Part shown: positions 45,141-58,081 of the stretch, piece by piece
How the letters are laid out: every line of letters begins with the position of its first letter
How positions within the stretch are numbered: position 1 is the first letter of the stretch
Origin: Papio anubis
Taxonomy: Eukaryota > Chordata > Mammalia > Primates > Cercopithecidae
Length of the DNA stretch: 64,000 nucleotides
Assembly: GCF_008728515.1 (NCBI RefSeq)
Contig: NC_044980.1
Coordinates: 36,286,290 to 36,350,289 of the forward strand
Reading direction: 5' to 3'
The notes under the pieces: generated by a model
Told to the model about the DNA's origin: nothing
What the model saw: only the letters and a program-made list of their open reading frames with translations
Database searches by the model: none
Translations under genes and position numbers: made by a program

Positions 45141-45214
45141 CCCAGTGCATTATAGGGCAAGTATTTACACTCATACCTTAAACAATTTTTTGTTTTTAAT
45201 TTTTGTGGGTTTTG

Positions 45215-45529
<315 letters not shown>

Positions 45530-45561
45530 CAGTAGGTGTATATATTTATGGTGTACATGAA

Positions 45562-45843
45562 GTGTTGTCTTTTGAGACAGGGGCTTGCCCTTTTGCCCAG
45601 GCTACAGTGCAGTGTCCTGCTCCTCCTATGCTCAAGCTGTTCTCCCACCTTAGCCTCCCGAGTAGCTGGGACATTGGTATGCACCATCATTCCAAACGAA
45701 TTAAAAAAAAAATTTTGTGTATGCATGGAGGCGACGTCTCAATATGTTGCCCGTGCTGGTCTCGAACTCCTGGGTTCAAGCTATCCTCCTACCTTGGCCT
45801 CCCAAAGTGCTGGGATTGTAGGTGTGAGCCACCATGCCTAGCC
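45562..45843 (-). mobile_element. AluJ-type element
   Basis: Antisense old Alu: cttgcccttttgcccaggc and ctcaagctgttctcccacc show AluJ-like positions, with many substitutions. Confidence 0.87.
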
Positions 45844-46074
45844 CATCAGTTATTTTGACACAGGCATGCAATGCATAATAATCACATCAGGGTAAATGGG
45901 TTATCCATCACATCAAGCATTTATCCTTTGTGTTACTAAAAACCCAATTATACTCTAAGGTATTTTGAAGTGTACAGTAAATTACCATTGAATGTTGTCA
46001 CCCTGTTGCACCATCAAATACTATATCTTATTCATTCCATCTAACTATATTTTCTACCTATGGAAACCATCCCC

Positions 46075-46386
46075 GGCCAGGCGCGGTGGCTCACACCTGT
46101 AATCCTAGCACTTTGGGAGGCCAAGGCGGGTGAATCACCTGAGGTCAGGAGTTCAAGACCAGCCTGGCCAACATGGTGAAACCCCATCTCTACTAAAAAT
46201 ACAAAAATTAGCTGGGTGTGGTGGCGGGTGCCTGTAATTCCAGCTACTCGGGAGGGAGGCTGAGGCAGGAGAATCGCTCGAACCTGGGATGCAGAGGTTG
46301 CGGTGAGCTGAAATCACGCTATTGCACTCCAGCCTGGGAGACAACAGCAAGACCCCGTCTTAAAAAACAAAAAAAAAAAAAAAAAA
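46075..46386 (+). mobile_element. AluS-type element with 12-bp TSD
   Basis: Sense Alu. The flanks gaaaccatcccc (46063-46074) and gaaaccatctcc (46387-46398) split the L1 3' UTR. Confidence 0.93.
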
Positions 46387-46978
46387 GAAACCATCTCCAC
46401 TCCCCCATCCCCCCACTGCCTTTCCCAGCCTCTGGTAGCTATCATTCTACTTTACATCTTTGTGAGTTCAGTTGTTTTAATTTTTATATGAGTGAGTACC
46501 TGAGAAATTTGTCTTTATTTGCCTGGCTTATTTCACTTAACATAATGACCTTCAGTTCTGTCCATATTGTTGCAAATGACAGGATTTCATTCTTTTTTAT
46601 GGCTGACTAGTTCTCCATTGTCTATATTTACCACATTTTCTTTATCCATTTTTCTGTGGATGGACACTTAGGTTGCTTCCAAATCTTGGCTATTGTGAAT
46701 AGTGCTGCAGTAAATATGGGAGTGCAGATATCTCTTCAATATACTGATTTCTTTTCTTTTGAGTGTATACCTAGTGTGGGATTGCTGGATCATATGGTAG
46801 TTCTATCTGTAGTTTTTTGAGGAACTGCCATACTGTTCTCCATAGTGATTGTACTAATTTACGTTCCTAACAACAGTGTACGAGGGTTACCTTTTCTTCA
46901 CATTCTTGCCAGCATTTGTTATTCCGTCTTTTGAATAAAAACTTTTTTAACTGGTGTGAGATGATATATCATTGTAGG

Positions 46979-47277
46979 TTTTTTTTTTTTTTTTTTTTGA
47001 GACAGAGTCTCACTCTGTTGCCCAGGCCTGGAGTGCAGTGGTGTGAGTTTGGAACCTCTGCCTCCTGGGTTCAAGTGATTCTCCTGCCTCAGCCCCCTGA
47101 GTTTCCAGGATTACAGGTGCCCGCCACCATGCCTGGCTAATTACTTTTTGTATTTTTAGTAGAGACAGGGTTTCACCATGTTGGCCAGGCTGGCTTCGAA
47201 CTCCTGACCTCATATGATCCCCCCGCCTCGGCCTCCCAGAGTGCTGCGATTACAGGCATGAGCCACTGTGCCTGGCC
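46979..47277 (-). mobile_element. AluS-type element
   Basis: Antisense Alu in L1 ORF2; ttattgtagttttgatttgc resumes after it. Confidence 0.92.
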
Positions 47278-48137
47278 TTATTGTAGTTTTGATTTGCATT
47301 TCTCTGATGATCTATGATGTTGAGCACCTTTTCATATACCTGTTTGCCATTCGTATGTCTTCTTTTGAGAAATGTCTACTCAAATATATTGCCCTTTTAA
47401 AAACTGGATTTTTAGATTTCTTTTTCTATAGAGTTGTTTGAGCTCCTTATATATTCTGGTTATTAATCCCTTGTCAAATGAGTAGTTTGCAAATATCTTC
47501 TCCCGTTCAGTGGGTTGTCTCTTTACTTTGTTCATTGTTTCCTTTGCTGTGCAAAAGCTTTTTAACTTGATATGATCCCATTTGTCTATTTTTGCTTTGG
47601 TTGTCTGTGCTTGTAGGGTATCACTCAAAAAATCTTTGCCCAGACCAATGTCTTAGAGAGTTTCCCCAATGTTTTCTTTTAGTAGTTTCATAGTTTTAGG
47701 TCTTAGACCTAAGTCTTTAATCCATTTTGATTTGATTTTTGTATATTCCAAAAGATAGGGGTCTGGTTTCATTCTTCTGCATATCGATACCAGTTTTCCC
47801 AACACCATTTATTGAAGAACTGTTGTTTCCCCAATGTATGCTCTCGGCACCCTTGTTGAAAATGAGTTCACCGTGGATGTATGGATTTATTTCTGAGTTC
47901 TCTATTCTGTTTCATTGGTCTATGTGTCTGTTTTTATGTCAGTATCATGCTGTTATGGTTACTATAGCTCTATAGTATAATTTGAAGTCAGGTAATGTGA
48001 TTCTTCCAGTTTTCTACATTTTGCTTAGGATAGTGTTGGCTATTCTGGATCTTTTGTCATTCCATATAAAATTTAGTATAGTTCTTTCTATTTCTGTGAA
48101 GAAATAGAAATGTTGAAGAAATAGAAGAATTGTTGAT

Positions 48138-48431
48138 TTTTTTCTTTTTTGAGACAGTCTCTCCCTGTCATCCAAGTTGGAGTGCAGCGGTGTCATCTTG
48201 GCTCAGTGCAACTTCTGCCTCCTGGGTTCAAGCCGTTTTCATGCTTCAGTCTTCCAAGTAGCTGGGATTACAGGCATGCACCACCACACTCAGCTAATTT
48301 TTGTATTTTTAGTAGAGACGGGGGTTTCTCCATATTGACCAGGCTGGTCTCGAACTCCTGACCTCAGGTGATCCACCCACCTCAGCCTCCCGAAGTGCTG
48401 GGATTGCAGACGTGAGCCACTGCACCTGGCC
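48138..48431 (-). mobile_element. AluS/J-type element
   Basis: Antisense Alu in L1 ORF2 with gttgat duplicated at both flanks. Confidence 0.91.
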
Positions 48432-48611
48432 GTTGATACTTTGATAACAATTGCATTGAATCTGTAGTTTGCTTTAGGTAGAATGAACGTTTTAACAATA
48501 TTGATTCTTCCTATCCAAGAACATGGAATATCTTTTCATCTTTTTGGTGTCCTTTTCAGTTTTTTTTTTTTCCATCAGTGTTTTATAGTTTTCATTGTAG
48601 AAATCTTTCAC

Positions 48612-48914
48612 TTTTTTTTTTTTTTCTTTTGAGATGGAGTCTCATTCTGTTGCCCAGGCTGGAGTGCAGTGGTGTGATCTTGGCTCACTGCAACCTCAGC
48701 CTCCCAGGTTCAAGCAATTCTCCTGCCTCAGCCTCCTGAGTAGCTGGGATTACAGACATGTGCCACCATGCCCGGTTAATTATTTTTTGTATTTTTAGTA
48801 GAGACGGGGTTTCACCATGTTGTCCAGGCTGGCCTCGAACTCCTGACCTTGTGATCTGCCTGCCTCGGCCTCCCAAAGTGCTGGTATTACAGGTGTGAGC
48901 CACCACACCTGGCC
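48612..48914 (-). mobile_element. AluY/S-type element
   Basis: Antisense Alu. The flanks aaatctttcactttt and aaaatcttttacttta are the duplicated L1 target. Confidence 0.92.
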
Positions 48915-49640
48915 AAAATCTTTTACTTTATTGGTTAAATTTATTTCTAGGTATTTCTTTTGTAGCAGTTATAAATGAGTTACTTTCTTGATTTCTTTTT
49001 AAGATTGTTTGCTATTTGCATATAGAAACGCTACTGATTTTTGTATATTACAACCTCACTGAGCTTATCAGTTCTAATCATTTTTTTTGTGGAGTGTTTA
49101 GGTTTTTCCAAATATAAGATTATATACTCTGCAAACAAGAATAATTTGACTTCTTCCTTTACAGTTTGGATGCCCTTTATATTTTTCTCTTGTCTGATTG
49201 TTCTTGCTAGAACTTCTAGTACTGTGTTGAATAACAGTGGCAAAAAAATGAGCATCCTTGTCTTGTTCTGAATCTTAGAGCAAAGGCTTTCAGTTTTCCC
49301 ACATTCAGTATATTAGCTGTGGGTCTGTCATATATGGCTTTTATTGTGTTATGTTTCTTCTATACTCATTTTTTTAAGGGTTTTTATTATGAAGGGATGT
49401 TGAATTTTATCAAATGATTTTTCAGCATCAATTGAAATGACTATATGGTTTTTGTCCTTGATTCTGTTGATATGGTGTATCACATTGATTGATTTGCATA
49501 TGTTGAACCATCCTGGCATCCCTGGGATAAATCCTACTTGGTAATGATGATCTTTTTAATGAATTGCTGAATTCGGTTTGCTAGTATTTTGTTGAGGACT
49601 TTTACATCATTGTTTATAGGGATATTGGCCTGTAATTTTC

Positions 49641-49716
49641 TTTTCTTTTTTTTTCCCTTTTCTTTCTTCCTCCCTCCCTCCCTTCGTCAGAGTCTTGCTC
49701 TGTTACCCAGGCTGAA

Positions 49717-49754
<38 letters not shown>
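49641..49754 (-). repeat. Alu remnant fused to a (GT)n microsatellite
   Basis: A pyrimidine tract (cttcctccctccctcccttc) and 33 bases of Alu (cagagtcttgctctgttacc-gctgaagtg) run straight into about 18 GT units at 49718-49754. L1 text resumes afterwards (gatgtctggttttagtatca). Confidence 0.88.
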
Positions 49755-49757
<3 letters not shown>

Positions 49758-50215
49758 TATGTGATGTCTGGTTTTAGTATCAAGCAAGGTAGTACTTGCC
49801 TTGTATAATGAGTTTGGAGGTATTCATTTCTCCTCTATTTTTTGGAATAATTTGAGTAGGAGTAGTAGTCTTCTTTAAATGTTTGGTAATATTTGGCGAT
49901 GAAGTCATCAGATCCTGGGCTTTTCTTGGTTGGGAGACTTTTTATTACAGCTTAGATCTCATTACTTGTTATTGTGTGTTCAGGTTTTGGATTTCTTCAT
50001 GGTTCAATCTTGGTCAGTTATATATGTCTGGATATATATGATATATATATATCTCCATTTCTTCTAGGTTTTGCAATTTATTGGCATATAGTTGCTTGTA
50101 GTAGCCTCTAATTAACCTTTGAATTTCTGCAGTATCTGCTATCTTGTTTCCTTTTTTATCGGTTTTTATTCATTTGGGTCTGCTCCTTTTTTCCTAGTTA
50201 GTCTGGCTAAAGGTT

Positions 50216-51044
50216 TTTCATTTTACCTTTTATAAATAATGTTTAATGGATATCTAACAATAATTCATTTTGTACTATAGAAAATATTGAAAAATTTCAA
50301 AGAACCATTCATAATTTTATTACTCAAATATAATCACTATTCATATTTCAATTTCTGTATGTCTTTTTTTCTTTATGTATCTAAAAAACATTTTCTGATC
50401 ACCCCATAATGTTTGTGTCAATTATTGCTTGGAGTCACATTTTGCATGTTTTACAGTTTTGGGATTATGTGCAAGTCTCTCAGGCTGCAGTCGGGGGTGT
50501 ATGGGAGTGAGGGATAGGGGACCTTCCCCTTCAGTCAGAGAAGTTCCAGTTTTGTCTGTTTTATGTATTAGAATTTGCCACAAGAAATCCTTTACAAATC
50601 AAGTTCTGTTGCTTCTTTAAAATATGAAGATCACTGGTCTGGATGGAGTTGGTAGGATTTATTGGTTATTTTGTCTGGGAAAATGGGACATTAGTTCTTC
50701 TGGTTTAGGTGGTTAGCAGAGTAGGAAAAGGATAGGCAGTTATTCCAACCTTTAAACCATGCAAATAAAATATACTTTAAAAACTGTAGTTATAATGTCA
50801 TCTAAAATTCATTTATCATCAGCCAGAATTTTCCTTTGCTCTTTAAATTCTTAGGCATACCCTTTGCCTGAGATTCATATGGGGTTCTTAGGCCTAGAAC
50901 CCACAAATGTGTGACTATTAAGCCAATGTAATATTCTTGTATAACAAAGTTGTATAACAAATCAGTATTGAGTTAAACTAAAAAATGTTTTAGTAGGTTA
51001 TTAATAAATGAATGCTCATGGTAATAACCTTAAAACTTCATTAT
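50216..51044. other. Intron sequence between two L1s
   Basis: No repeat family recognised. Confidence 0.4.
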
Positions 51045-51587
51045 TAAGCTTTCTTTTTGTCCCCCTCAAGTTGGAGGGTTTTTATTTATTTTGTTGATAT
51101 ATAATATTTGCACTCATTTATGGCATACATGTAATATTTTGTTATGTGCATAGAATATGTAATGATCAAGTCAGGTTATATAGGACATCCATAAGCTTGA
51201 GCATTTATCATTTCTATGTGTTGGGAACATTTCAAGTCCTTTCTTACAGCTATTTTTAAATAGACAATATATTGTTCTTAATTATAGTCACCCTATTTGG
51301 CTATCAAAGTTTAGAACATTTTTTTTCCTATGTAACTGTATTTTTATATCCCTTAACCTCTCTTCATCACACACACCCTTCTCTGCCTCTGGTAACTATC
51401 ATTCTAGTCTTTACATCCAGGAGTTTTTTTTGTAAACCTTTTACATATGAGTGATAACATGTGATGTTTGTGTTTCTGTATCTGGTTTATGTCACTTAAT
51501 GACCTCCAATTCCATCCATGTTGCTCCAGATGACATGATTTTATTCATTTTTTGTAGCTGAATAGTATCCCATTGTGTGCATGTGCA

Positions 51588-51606
51588 TCTCTCTCTCTCT
51601 CTCTCT
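51588..51606. repeat. (CT)9 microsatellite
   Basis: Short pure CT run inside the L1. Confidence 0.9.
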
Positions 51607-52834
51607 CCCCCTCCACATTTTCTTTATCTGTTCATCTGTTGATGGACACTTAGGTTGACTCCATATCTTTGCTATTGTGAATAGTGCTGTAATAAACATG
51701 GAGGTGCAAGTATCCCTTTGATATACTGATTTCCCTTCCTTTGGATAAATATCCAATAGTGGAGTTTTTGAATCTTATGGTCGTTTTTAATATTGGCTGT
51801 ACTAATTTACATTCCCTCCAACAGTGGATAAGACTTCCTTTTCCTCCCATCCTTGACAGAATCTGTTATTTTTTATCTTTTTGATAATTGCTATTCTTAC
51901 TGGAGTAATAGTGTATTGTAGTTTCGATTTGCATTTCCCTAATGATTAGTGATGTTGAGCATTTTTTTCATATACCTGTGGGACATTTGTATGGCTTCTT
52001 TGAGAAATGTCTATTCATATCTTTTGCCCACTTTTTAATAGGATTGTATTTTTTTGGCTGTTACTAGATATTCTTATATATTCTGGATATTAATCCCATA
52101 TTTGATGAATAGTTTGCAATATATTCTCCCATTCTGTGGGTTGTCTCTTTGTCGATTGTTTCCTTTGCTGTGCAGAAACTTGTAGTTTAATGCAGTTCTA
52201 TTGGCCTATTTCTGTTCTGTTGCCTGTGCTTTTGGGGAGTCTTCACCATAAAGTCTTTGTCAAGACCAGTGTCATAGAGTGTTTCCATTCATAGTCTTTA
52301 ATCCACTTTTGAGTTGGATTGTATTGTATATGGTGAGAGATAAGGATCTAGTTTTTTTTCTGCAAGGAAATTAGTTTTCCTAGCTCCATTTATTGAAGAG
52401 GGTATTGTTTCTCAAATATATGTTTTTGGCACCTTTGTAGAAAATGAGTTCACTGTAAATGTATGGATTTATTTCTGGGTTCTCAATGGTCTGTGTGTCT
52501 GTTTTTATACCAGTACCAGGCTGTTTTGGGTTCTGTAGTATATTTTGAGGTCAGGTAGTGCAATGCCTTCACCTTTGTTCTTTTTGCTTAGGATTACTTT
52601 GGCTATCAGGCTGCTTTTTGGATCCATATGAATTTTAGCATTTTTTTTTTCTTTTTCTGTGAGAAATGTCATTGGTATTTTGATAGAGATTGTATTGAAA
52701 TCTATAGATTACTTTGAGTAGTATGGTCATTTTAACAGTATCCTTCCAACCCCTGCGCATGAGATGTCTTTCCATTTGTTTATGTCCTCTTCAGTTTCTT
52801 TTATAGTTTTTTTAAAAAAATTTTCATTATTATT

Positions 52835-53125
52835 ATTGTTATTTAATACAGAGTCTTGCTCTGTCACCCAGGCTGGAGTTCTTTGGTACCATCTCGGCAC
52901 ACTGCAACCTCACCTCCAGGGTTCAAGCAATTCTCCTGCCTCAGCCTCCCAAGTAGCTGGGATTACAGGCGCGCGCCACCATGCCTGGTCCCTTTTCATA
53001 TTTTTAGTAGAGACGAGGTTTCACCACGTTGGCCAGGCTGGTCTCGAACTCCTGACTTCAAGTGATCCACCCACCTTGGCCTCCCAAAGTGTTGGGATTA
53101 CAGGCGTAAGCTACTGTGTCTGGCC
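52835..53125 (-). mobile_element. AluS-type element
   Basis: Antisense Alu in the L1. The T tail is replaced by an ATT-rich stretch and the gag of gagacagag is eroded. Confidence 0.9.
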
Positions 53126-54309
53126 TATTAGTTTTTCTTGTAGAGGTTTTTCACCTCCTTGGCAAAGTTTATTTCTAGGTATTTTAAGATTTTTGTGGCT
53201 ACTGTAAATGGGATTGATTCCTTGATTTTTCAACTAATTTGTTGTTGGTGTATAGAAGTGCTACTGATTTTGTATGGTTTTATATCTTGCAGCTTGACTG
53301 AATTTGTTTATCATATCAAAGAGTATTTTGGTGAAGTCTTTAGGTTTTTCTAAATATAAGATAATGCCATATGCAAAGAGGGACAATTTGACTTCCTTTT
53401 ATTTTCAATTTGGATGCATTTATTTTTTCTCTTGTCTGATTGCTGGGTCTTCCAGTACTGTGGTGAATAGGAATGGTAAAAGTGGACATCCTTGTCTAGT
53501 TCCAGTTTTTAGAGGAAAGACTTTGAGCTTTTCCCCAGTATAACGTTAGCTATGGGTTTGTCATTTACGGCCTTTATTATGTGGAGATGTGTGCCTTCTG
53601 TGCCTAGTTTGTTGAGAGTTTTTATAATGAATGGATATTGAATTCTATCAAGTGCTTTTTTTGTTGATATGACATAGCATGTTTATTGATTTTCATATGC
53701 TGAACCATTCTTGCCTCCCTGGGAAAAAAATCCCACTTGACCATGGTACATTATCTTTCTGATGTGCTGTTTGATTTAGTTTGCTAGCATTTTGTTAAGC
53801 ATTTTTTACGTCTATGTTCACCAGGGATATCGGCTTGTAGTTTTCTTCTTTTGTTGTCTCCATATCTGGTTTTAGTGTCAGGATAATGCCACATAGAATG
53901 AATTAGGAAAAATTCCCTCCTCTGATTATTCTTTGGAATAGTTTGAGGAGAATTGGTATTAGTTCTTTGTGAGTTTGGTAAAATTTGGCAGTGAAGCCAC
54001 CCAGTCCCGGGCCTGTTTTTTTGTTGTTGTTGGGGGACTTTTTTCAATCTTGTTACTCATTATTGGTCTTTTTCTATTTATTTCTGGTTCAATGTTGGTA
54101 GATTGTATGTGGCCAGGAATTTATCCATATCCTCTAGGTTTACCAGTTTGCTAGTATATAGATGTTCATAATTGTCTCTGAGGATCTTTTACATTTCTGT
54201 CATGTCAGTTGTAACATCTCCTTTTTCTTTTCTGATTTTGTTTATTTGGGTCTTCTCTCTTTTTTCTTGGTTAGTTTAGCTAACAGTTTATAAATTTTCT
54301 GTATCTTTT

Positions 54310-54605
54310 TTTTTTTTTTTTTGAGACGGAGTCTCGCTCTGTCACCCGGGCTGGAGTGCGGTGGCCGGATCTTAGCTCACTGCAAGCTCCGCCTCCCGGG
54401 TTTACGCCATTCTCCTGCCTCAGCCTCCCAAGTAACTGGGACTACAGGCGCCCGCCATCTCGCCCGGCTAGTTTTTTGTATTTTTTAGTAGAGACGGGGT
54501 TTCACCGTGTTCGCCAGGATGGTCTCGATCTTCTGACCTCGTGATCCACCCGTCTCGGCCTCCCAAAGTGCTGGGATTACAGGCTTGAGCCACCGCGCCC
54601 GGCCT
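54310..54605 (-). mobile_element. Young AluY (Old World monkey type) with 17-bp TSD
   Basis: Antisense Alu with gtggccggatcttag, ccatctcgcccggc and aggcttgagcc. aattttctgtatctttt occurs at 54293-54309 and 54606-54622. Confidence 0.94.
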
Positions 54606-54643
54606 AATTTTCTGTATCTTTTTTAAGTTAAGATGAATTTTTT

Positions 54644-54951
54644 AAGCTCACGCCTGTAATCCCAGCACTTTGGGAGGCGAAGGCGGGCAGGTCACGAGGT
54701 CAGGAGTTCAGATGAGCCTGACCAACATGGTGAAAGCTCATCTCTACTAAACATACAAAAATTAGCTGGGCGCCTTGACGTGTGTCTGTAATCCCAGCTA
54801 CTCAGGAGGCTGAGGCAGGAGAATCACTTGAACCAGGGAGGTGGGGGTTGCAGTGAGCCAGGATTGCACCACTGCACTCCAGCCTGGGTGACAGAGCGAG
54901 ACTCCGTCTCAAAACAAACAAACAAACAAAACAAAACAAAAAACAAAAAAA
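54644..54951 (+). mobile_element. 5'-truncated Alu with (AAAC)n tail
   Basis: Sense Alu starting at gctcacgcctgtaatccc, so the first 18 bases or so are missing. It ends in an (AAAC)n/(AAAAC)n tail. L1 text resumes with cagcttttcatttcattgat. Confidence 0.91.
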
Positions 54952-55547
54952 CCCAGCTTTTCATTTCATTGATCTTTTGTGTTTTTTTAAAAAATCTCTA
55001 TTTCATTTAATTCTTCTCTGATCATTATTGTCTTTCCTTCCACTGATTTTAGGTTTGGTTTGTTTTTGCTTGTCTAGTTCCCTGAGGTAGATGATTAGTT
55101 TGTTAAAGTCTCTCCCTTTTTGATGTAGGCATTTATTTCTATAATCTTACCTTTTAGCACTGTTTTTGCTGTGTCCCACAGGTTTTGGTATTTTGTATTC
55201 TTATTTTCATTTGTTTCAAGAAATTTTTTTATTTCCTTCATAATTTCTTCATAGATCCAGTAGTCATTCAGGAGCAAGTTGTTTAATTTCTGTGTATTTT
55301 TACAGTTTCCAAAGTTCCTCTTGTTGCTGATTTCTAGTTTTATTCCACTGTGGTCAGAAAAGATACTTGATATAATTTCAGTTTTCAAACATTTGTTGAG
55401 ACTTGTTTTGTGTCCTAACATTTGATCTCTCCTGGAGGATGTTCCATGTACTGATGAGAAGAATGTGTGTTCTACCACTATTGGATGAAATGTTGTGCAA
55501 ATGTTTGTTAGGTGCATTTTATCTAATGTGCAGTTTGTTTAATTAAT

Positions 55548-56147
55548 TAAAAACAAAAACAGGGTCTTACTCTCTTGCCCAGGCTGCAGTGCAGTGGTGC
55601 TATCACTGCTCACTGCAACCTCAACCTTCTGGGATCAAGCAGTCCTGCCACCTCAGCCTCCTAAGTAACTGGGACCACAAGCACATACCACTATGTCCAG
55701 CTAATTTTTTTTTTTTTTTTGAGACAGGGTCTCACTCTGTCACCCAGACTGAGTGCAGTGGTGTGATCTTGGCTCATTGCAACCACTGCCTCTGGGGTTC
55801 AAGTGATTCTCCCACCTCTGCCTCATAAGTAGCTGGGCTTACAGGCATGTGCCACTTACCTGGCTAATTTTTGTATTTTTAGTAGAGTCAGGGTTTCACC
55901 ATGTTGGCCAGGCTGATCCAAACTCCTGAACTCAAATGATCCGCCAGCCTCAGCCTCCCAAAGTGCTGGGATTACAGGCATGAGTCACTGTGCCTGGCCT
56001 AATGTTTTTTTGTTTTTTGTTTTTAGTAGAGAAGGATCTTGCTATAATGCCCAGGCTGGTCTCAGATTCCTGGGTTCAAGTGATACTCCTGCCTTGGCCA
56101 CCCAAAATGCTGAGATTAATTACAGGCTTGAGCCACTGCACCCAATC
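55548..56147 (-). mobile_element. AluJ element split by a younger Alu
   Basis: Left piece 55548-55704 (gggtcttactctcttgcccag) and right piece 56000-56147 (agaaggatcttgctataatg) are the two parts of one antisense AluJ. Confidence 0.87.
55705..55999 (-). mobile_element. AluS element inside the AluJ
   Basis: Antisense Alu inserted after ctaatttt of the AluJ; ctaatg repeats after its end. Confidence 0.91.
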
Positions 56148-56739
56148 TAAAGTTAGTTTAAATCCAGTGTTTCCTTGTAGATTTTCTGTCTAGATGATCA
56201 TTCTAGTGCTAATAGTTGGGTGTTGAAGTACCCAACTATTATTATATTGAAATGTGTTTCTCCTTTTAGATCTGATACTTGCTTTATGTATCTGGGTGTT
56301 CTGGTGTTGGATGCGTATATACTTAGAATTATTATACCCTTTTGCTGAAATAATCTTTTTATCATTAGTTATTGGCCTTCTTTGTCTCTTTTTACAGTTT
56401 TTGATGTAAAGTCTGTTTTATCTGATAGTATAGTTTCTCCTGCTCTTTCTTGGTTAAGTTGAGTTTCTTGAGGCAGCATACAGTTGGCTTATGGGTTTTT
56501 TTTTTTCCAATTCACTAAGCCAGTTTGTATCTTTTAGTAAAAACTTTAATCTCTTTACATTTAAGGTTATTATTGATATGTGAGGACTTTTTCGGTTCTT
56601 TATAGATCCTTTATTTCTTTCTTTTTCATTGTTTATGATTGTGGTTTGGTGGTTTTCTGTGGTGGCAACATTTGAGTCTTTTTGTGTGTTTGCCATTTTA
56701 GTGGTTTTTATATTTTCATGTATTTTCATAGTTGTTATT

Positions 56740-57041
56740 TATTTTATTTCATTTTATTTTTGAGACAGAGTCTCACTCTGTCACTCAGGCTGGAGTGCAG
56801 TGGTGCGATTTTGGCTCACCGCAACCTCCGCCTCCCAGGTTCAAGCGATTCTTCTGCCTCAGCCTCCCAAGTAACTGGGATTACTGGCGCCTGCCACCAC
56901 ACCTGGCTAATTTTTGTATTTTTAGTAGGGACAGAGTTTCACCATTTTGGCCAGGCTGGTCTCGAACTCCTGATCTCGTGTTCTGCCTGCCTCGGCCTCC
57001 CAAAGTGCTGGGATTATAGGCGTGAGCCACTGCACCCAGCC
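56740..57041 (-). mobile_element. AluS-type element with 13-bp TSD
   Basis: Antisense Alu. The flanks catagttgttatt (56727-56739) and catagttgtcatt (57042-57054) duplicate L1 sequence. Confidence 0.92.
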
Positions 57042-58081
57042 CATAGTTGTCATTCTTTTGCCTCCAGGTGTAGGACTCTTTTGAACATTTCTTGTAGGCC
57101 TGGCCTAGTGGTGATGAATTCCCTGCTTTTGTTTGCCTGAGAAAGACTTTATTTCTCCTTCATTATAACTGCTGAGTGTACTAGTCTTGGGTGGCATTTT
57201 TTTTTTTTTTCCTTTCAGCACTTTGACAATATCATTTCATTCTCTTCTGGCCTATAAGGCTTGTGTGAGGAATCCACTGTTAAGTCTGATGGGTGTGGTC
57301 TTATATGTGACTAGACTTTTTTTTTTTTTTTTTTTTTTTGCTATTATTAGAATTTTCTCTTTGACTTTTGACAATCTGACTATAATGTGCCACTAAAAAG
57401 ACCTTTTTGGGTTGTATCTATATGGGAATCTCCTACCTTCTTGTATCTGGATGTCTAAGTCTCCTGTTAGACTTGAGGAGTTTTCAACGATTATTGTATT
57501 AAATAGGTTTTCTATGCCATTGATCTCTTCACCTCCTGGAACATCCAAAATTCAAATATTTGGTTGCTTTATGGTGTCCCATACATTATATAGGCTTTCT
57601 TTATTCTTTTTTGTTCTTTCCTTTTTTTTTTTTTTTTTTGTCTAATTGGGCTGTTTGGAAAGACCTGTCTTCAAGTTCTGAAATTCTTTCTTGTGCTTGA
57701 TCTAGTCTCTTGTTGAAGCTTTCAATTGTATTTTTTATTTCATTTATTGAATTCTTCTAAGATTTTGTTTGTTTTTATAATTTATTTATCTTTTGTGAAT
57801 TCTCATTCATATCCCACATTGTTTTTTCTGGTTTCTTTGCATTGTTTATCTGTGTTCTCTTGTATATCACTGAGCTTCTTTTAGGTTATGATTTCGAATT
57901 GTTTTTCAGACATTTCATATTTTCTTTTCATTGGAATCTGGTAATGGAGAATTATTGTGTTCCCTTGGAGGTGTCACTTTTCCTTGCTTTTTCATGTTTC
58001 TTGTGTTCTTATATTGTTATCTGTGCAACTCGTGTAACAGTTACTTCTTCCAGTTTTTTGGATTGGCTTTCATAGAGGAAT

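Larger units (their letters stand above)
45845..50215 (-). mobile_element. 5'-truncated L1 (L1PB/L1MA age) with four Alu insertions
   Basis: Antisense L1 from 3' UTR (cacatcagggtaaatgggtt) through ORF2 (gttgcaaatgacaggatttc, tgtgcaaaagctttttaact, cactgagcttatcagttct, caattgaaatgactatatgg) to mid-ORF2 at about 50215. Without the Alus it is about 3.1 kb. It has many stops and frame breaks. A tandem L1 follows after 830 bp. Confidence 0.88.

Noticed and set aside
47380..47628. Minus-strand 82-codon frame
   Set aside because: It is a surviving piece of L1 ORF2 in the 45845-50215 element.
53784..56729. Minus-strand frames at 53784-54047, 55095-55517 and 56454-56729
   Set aside because: They are pieces of the antisense L1 ORF1/ORF2, broken by stops and Alus, not separate genes.
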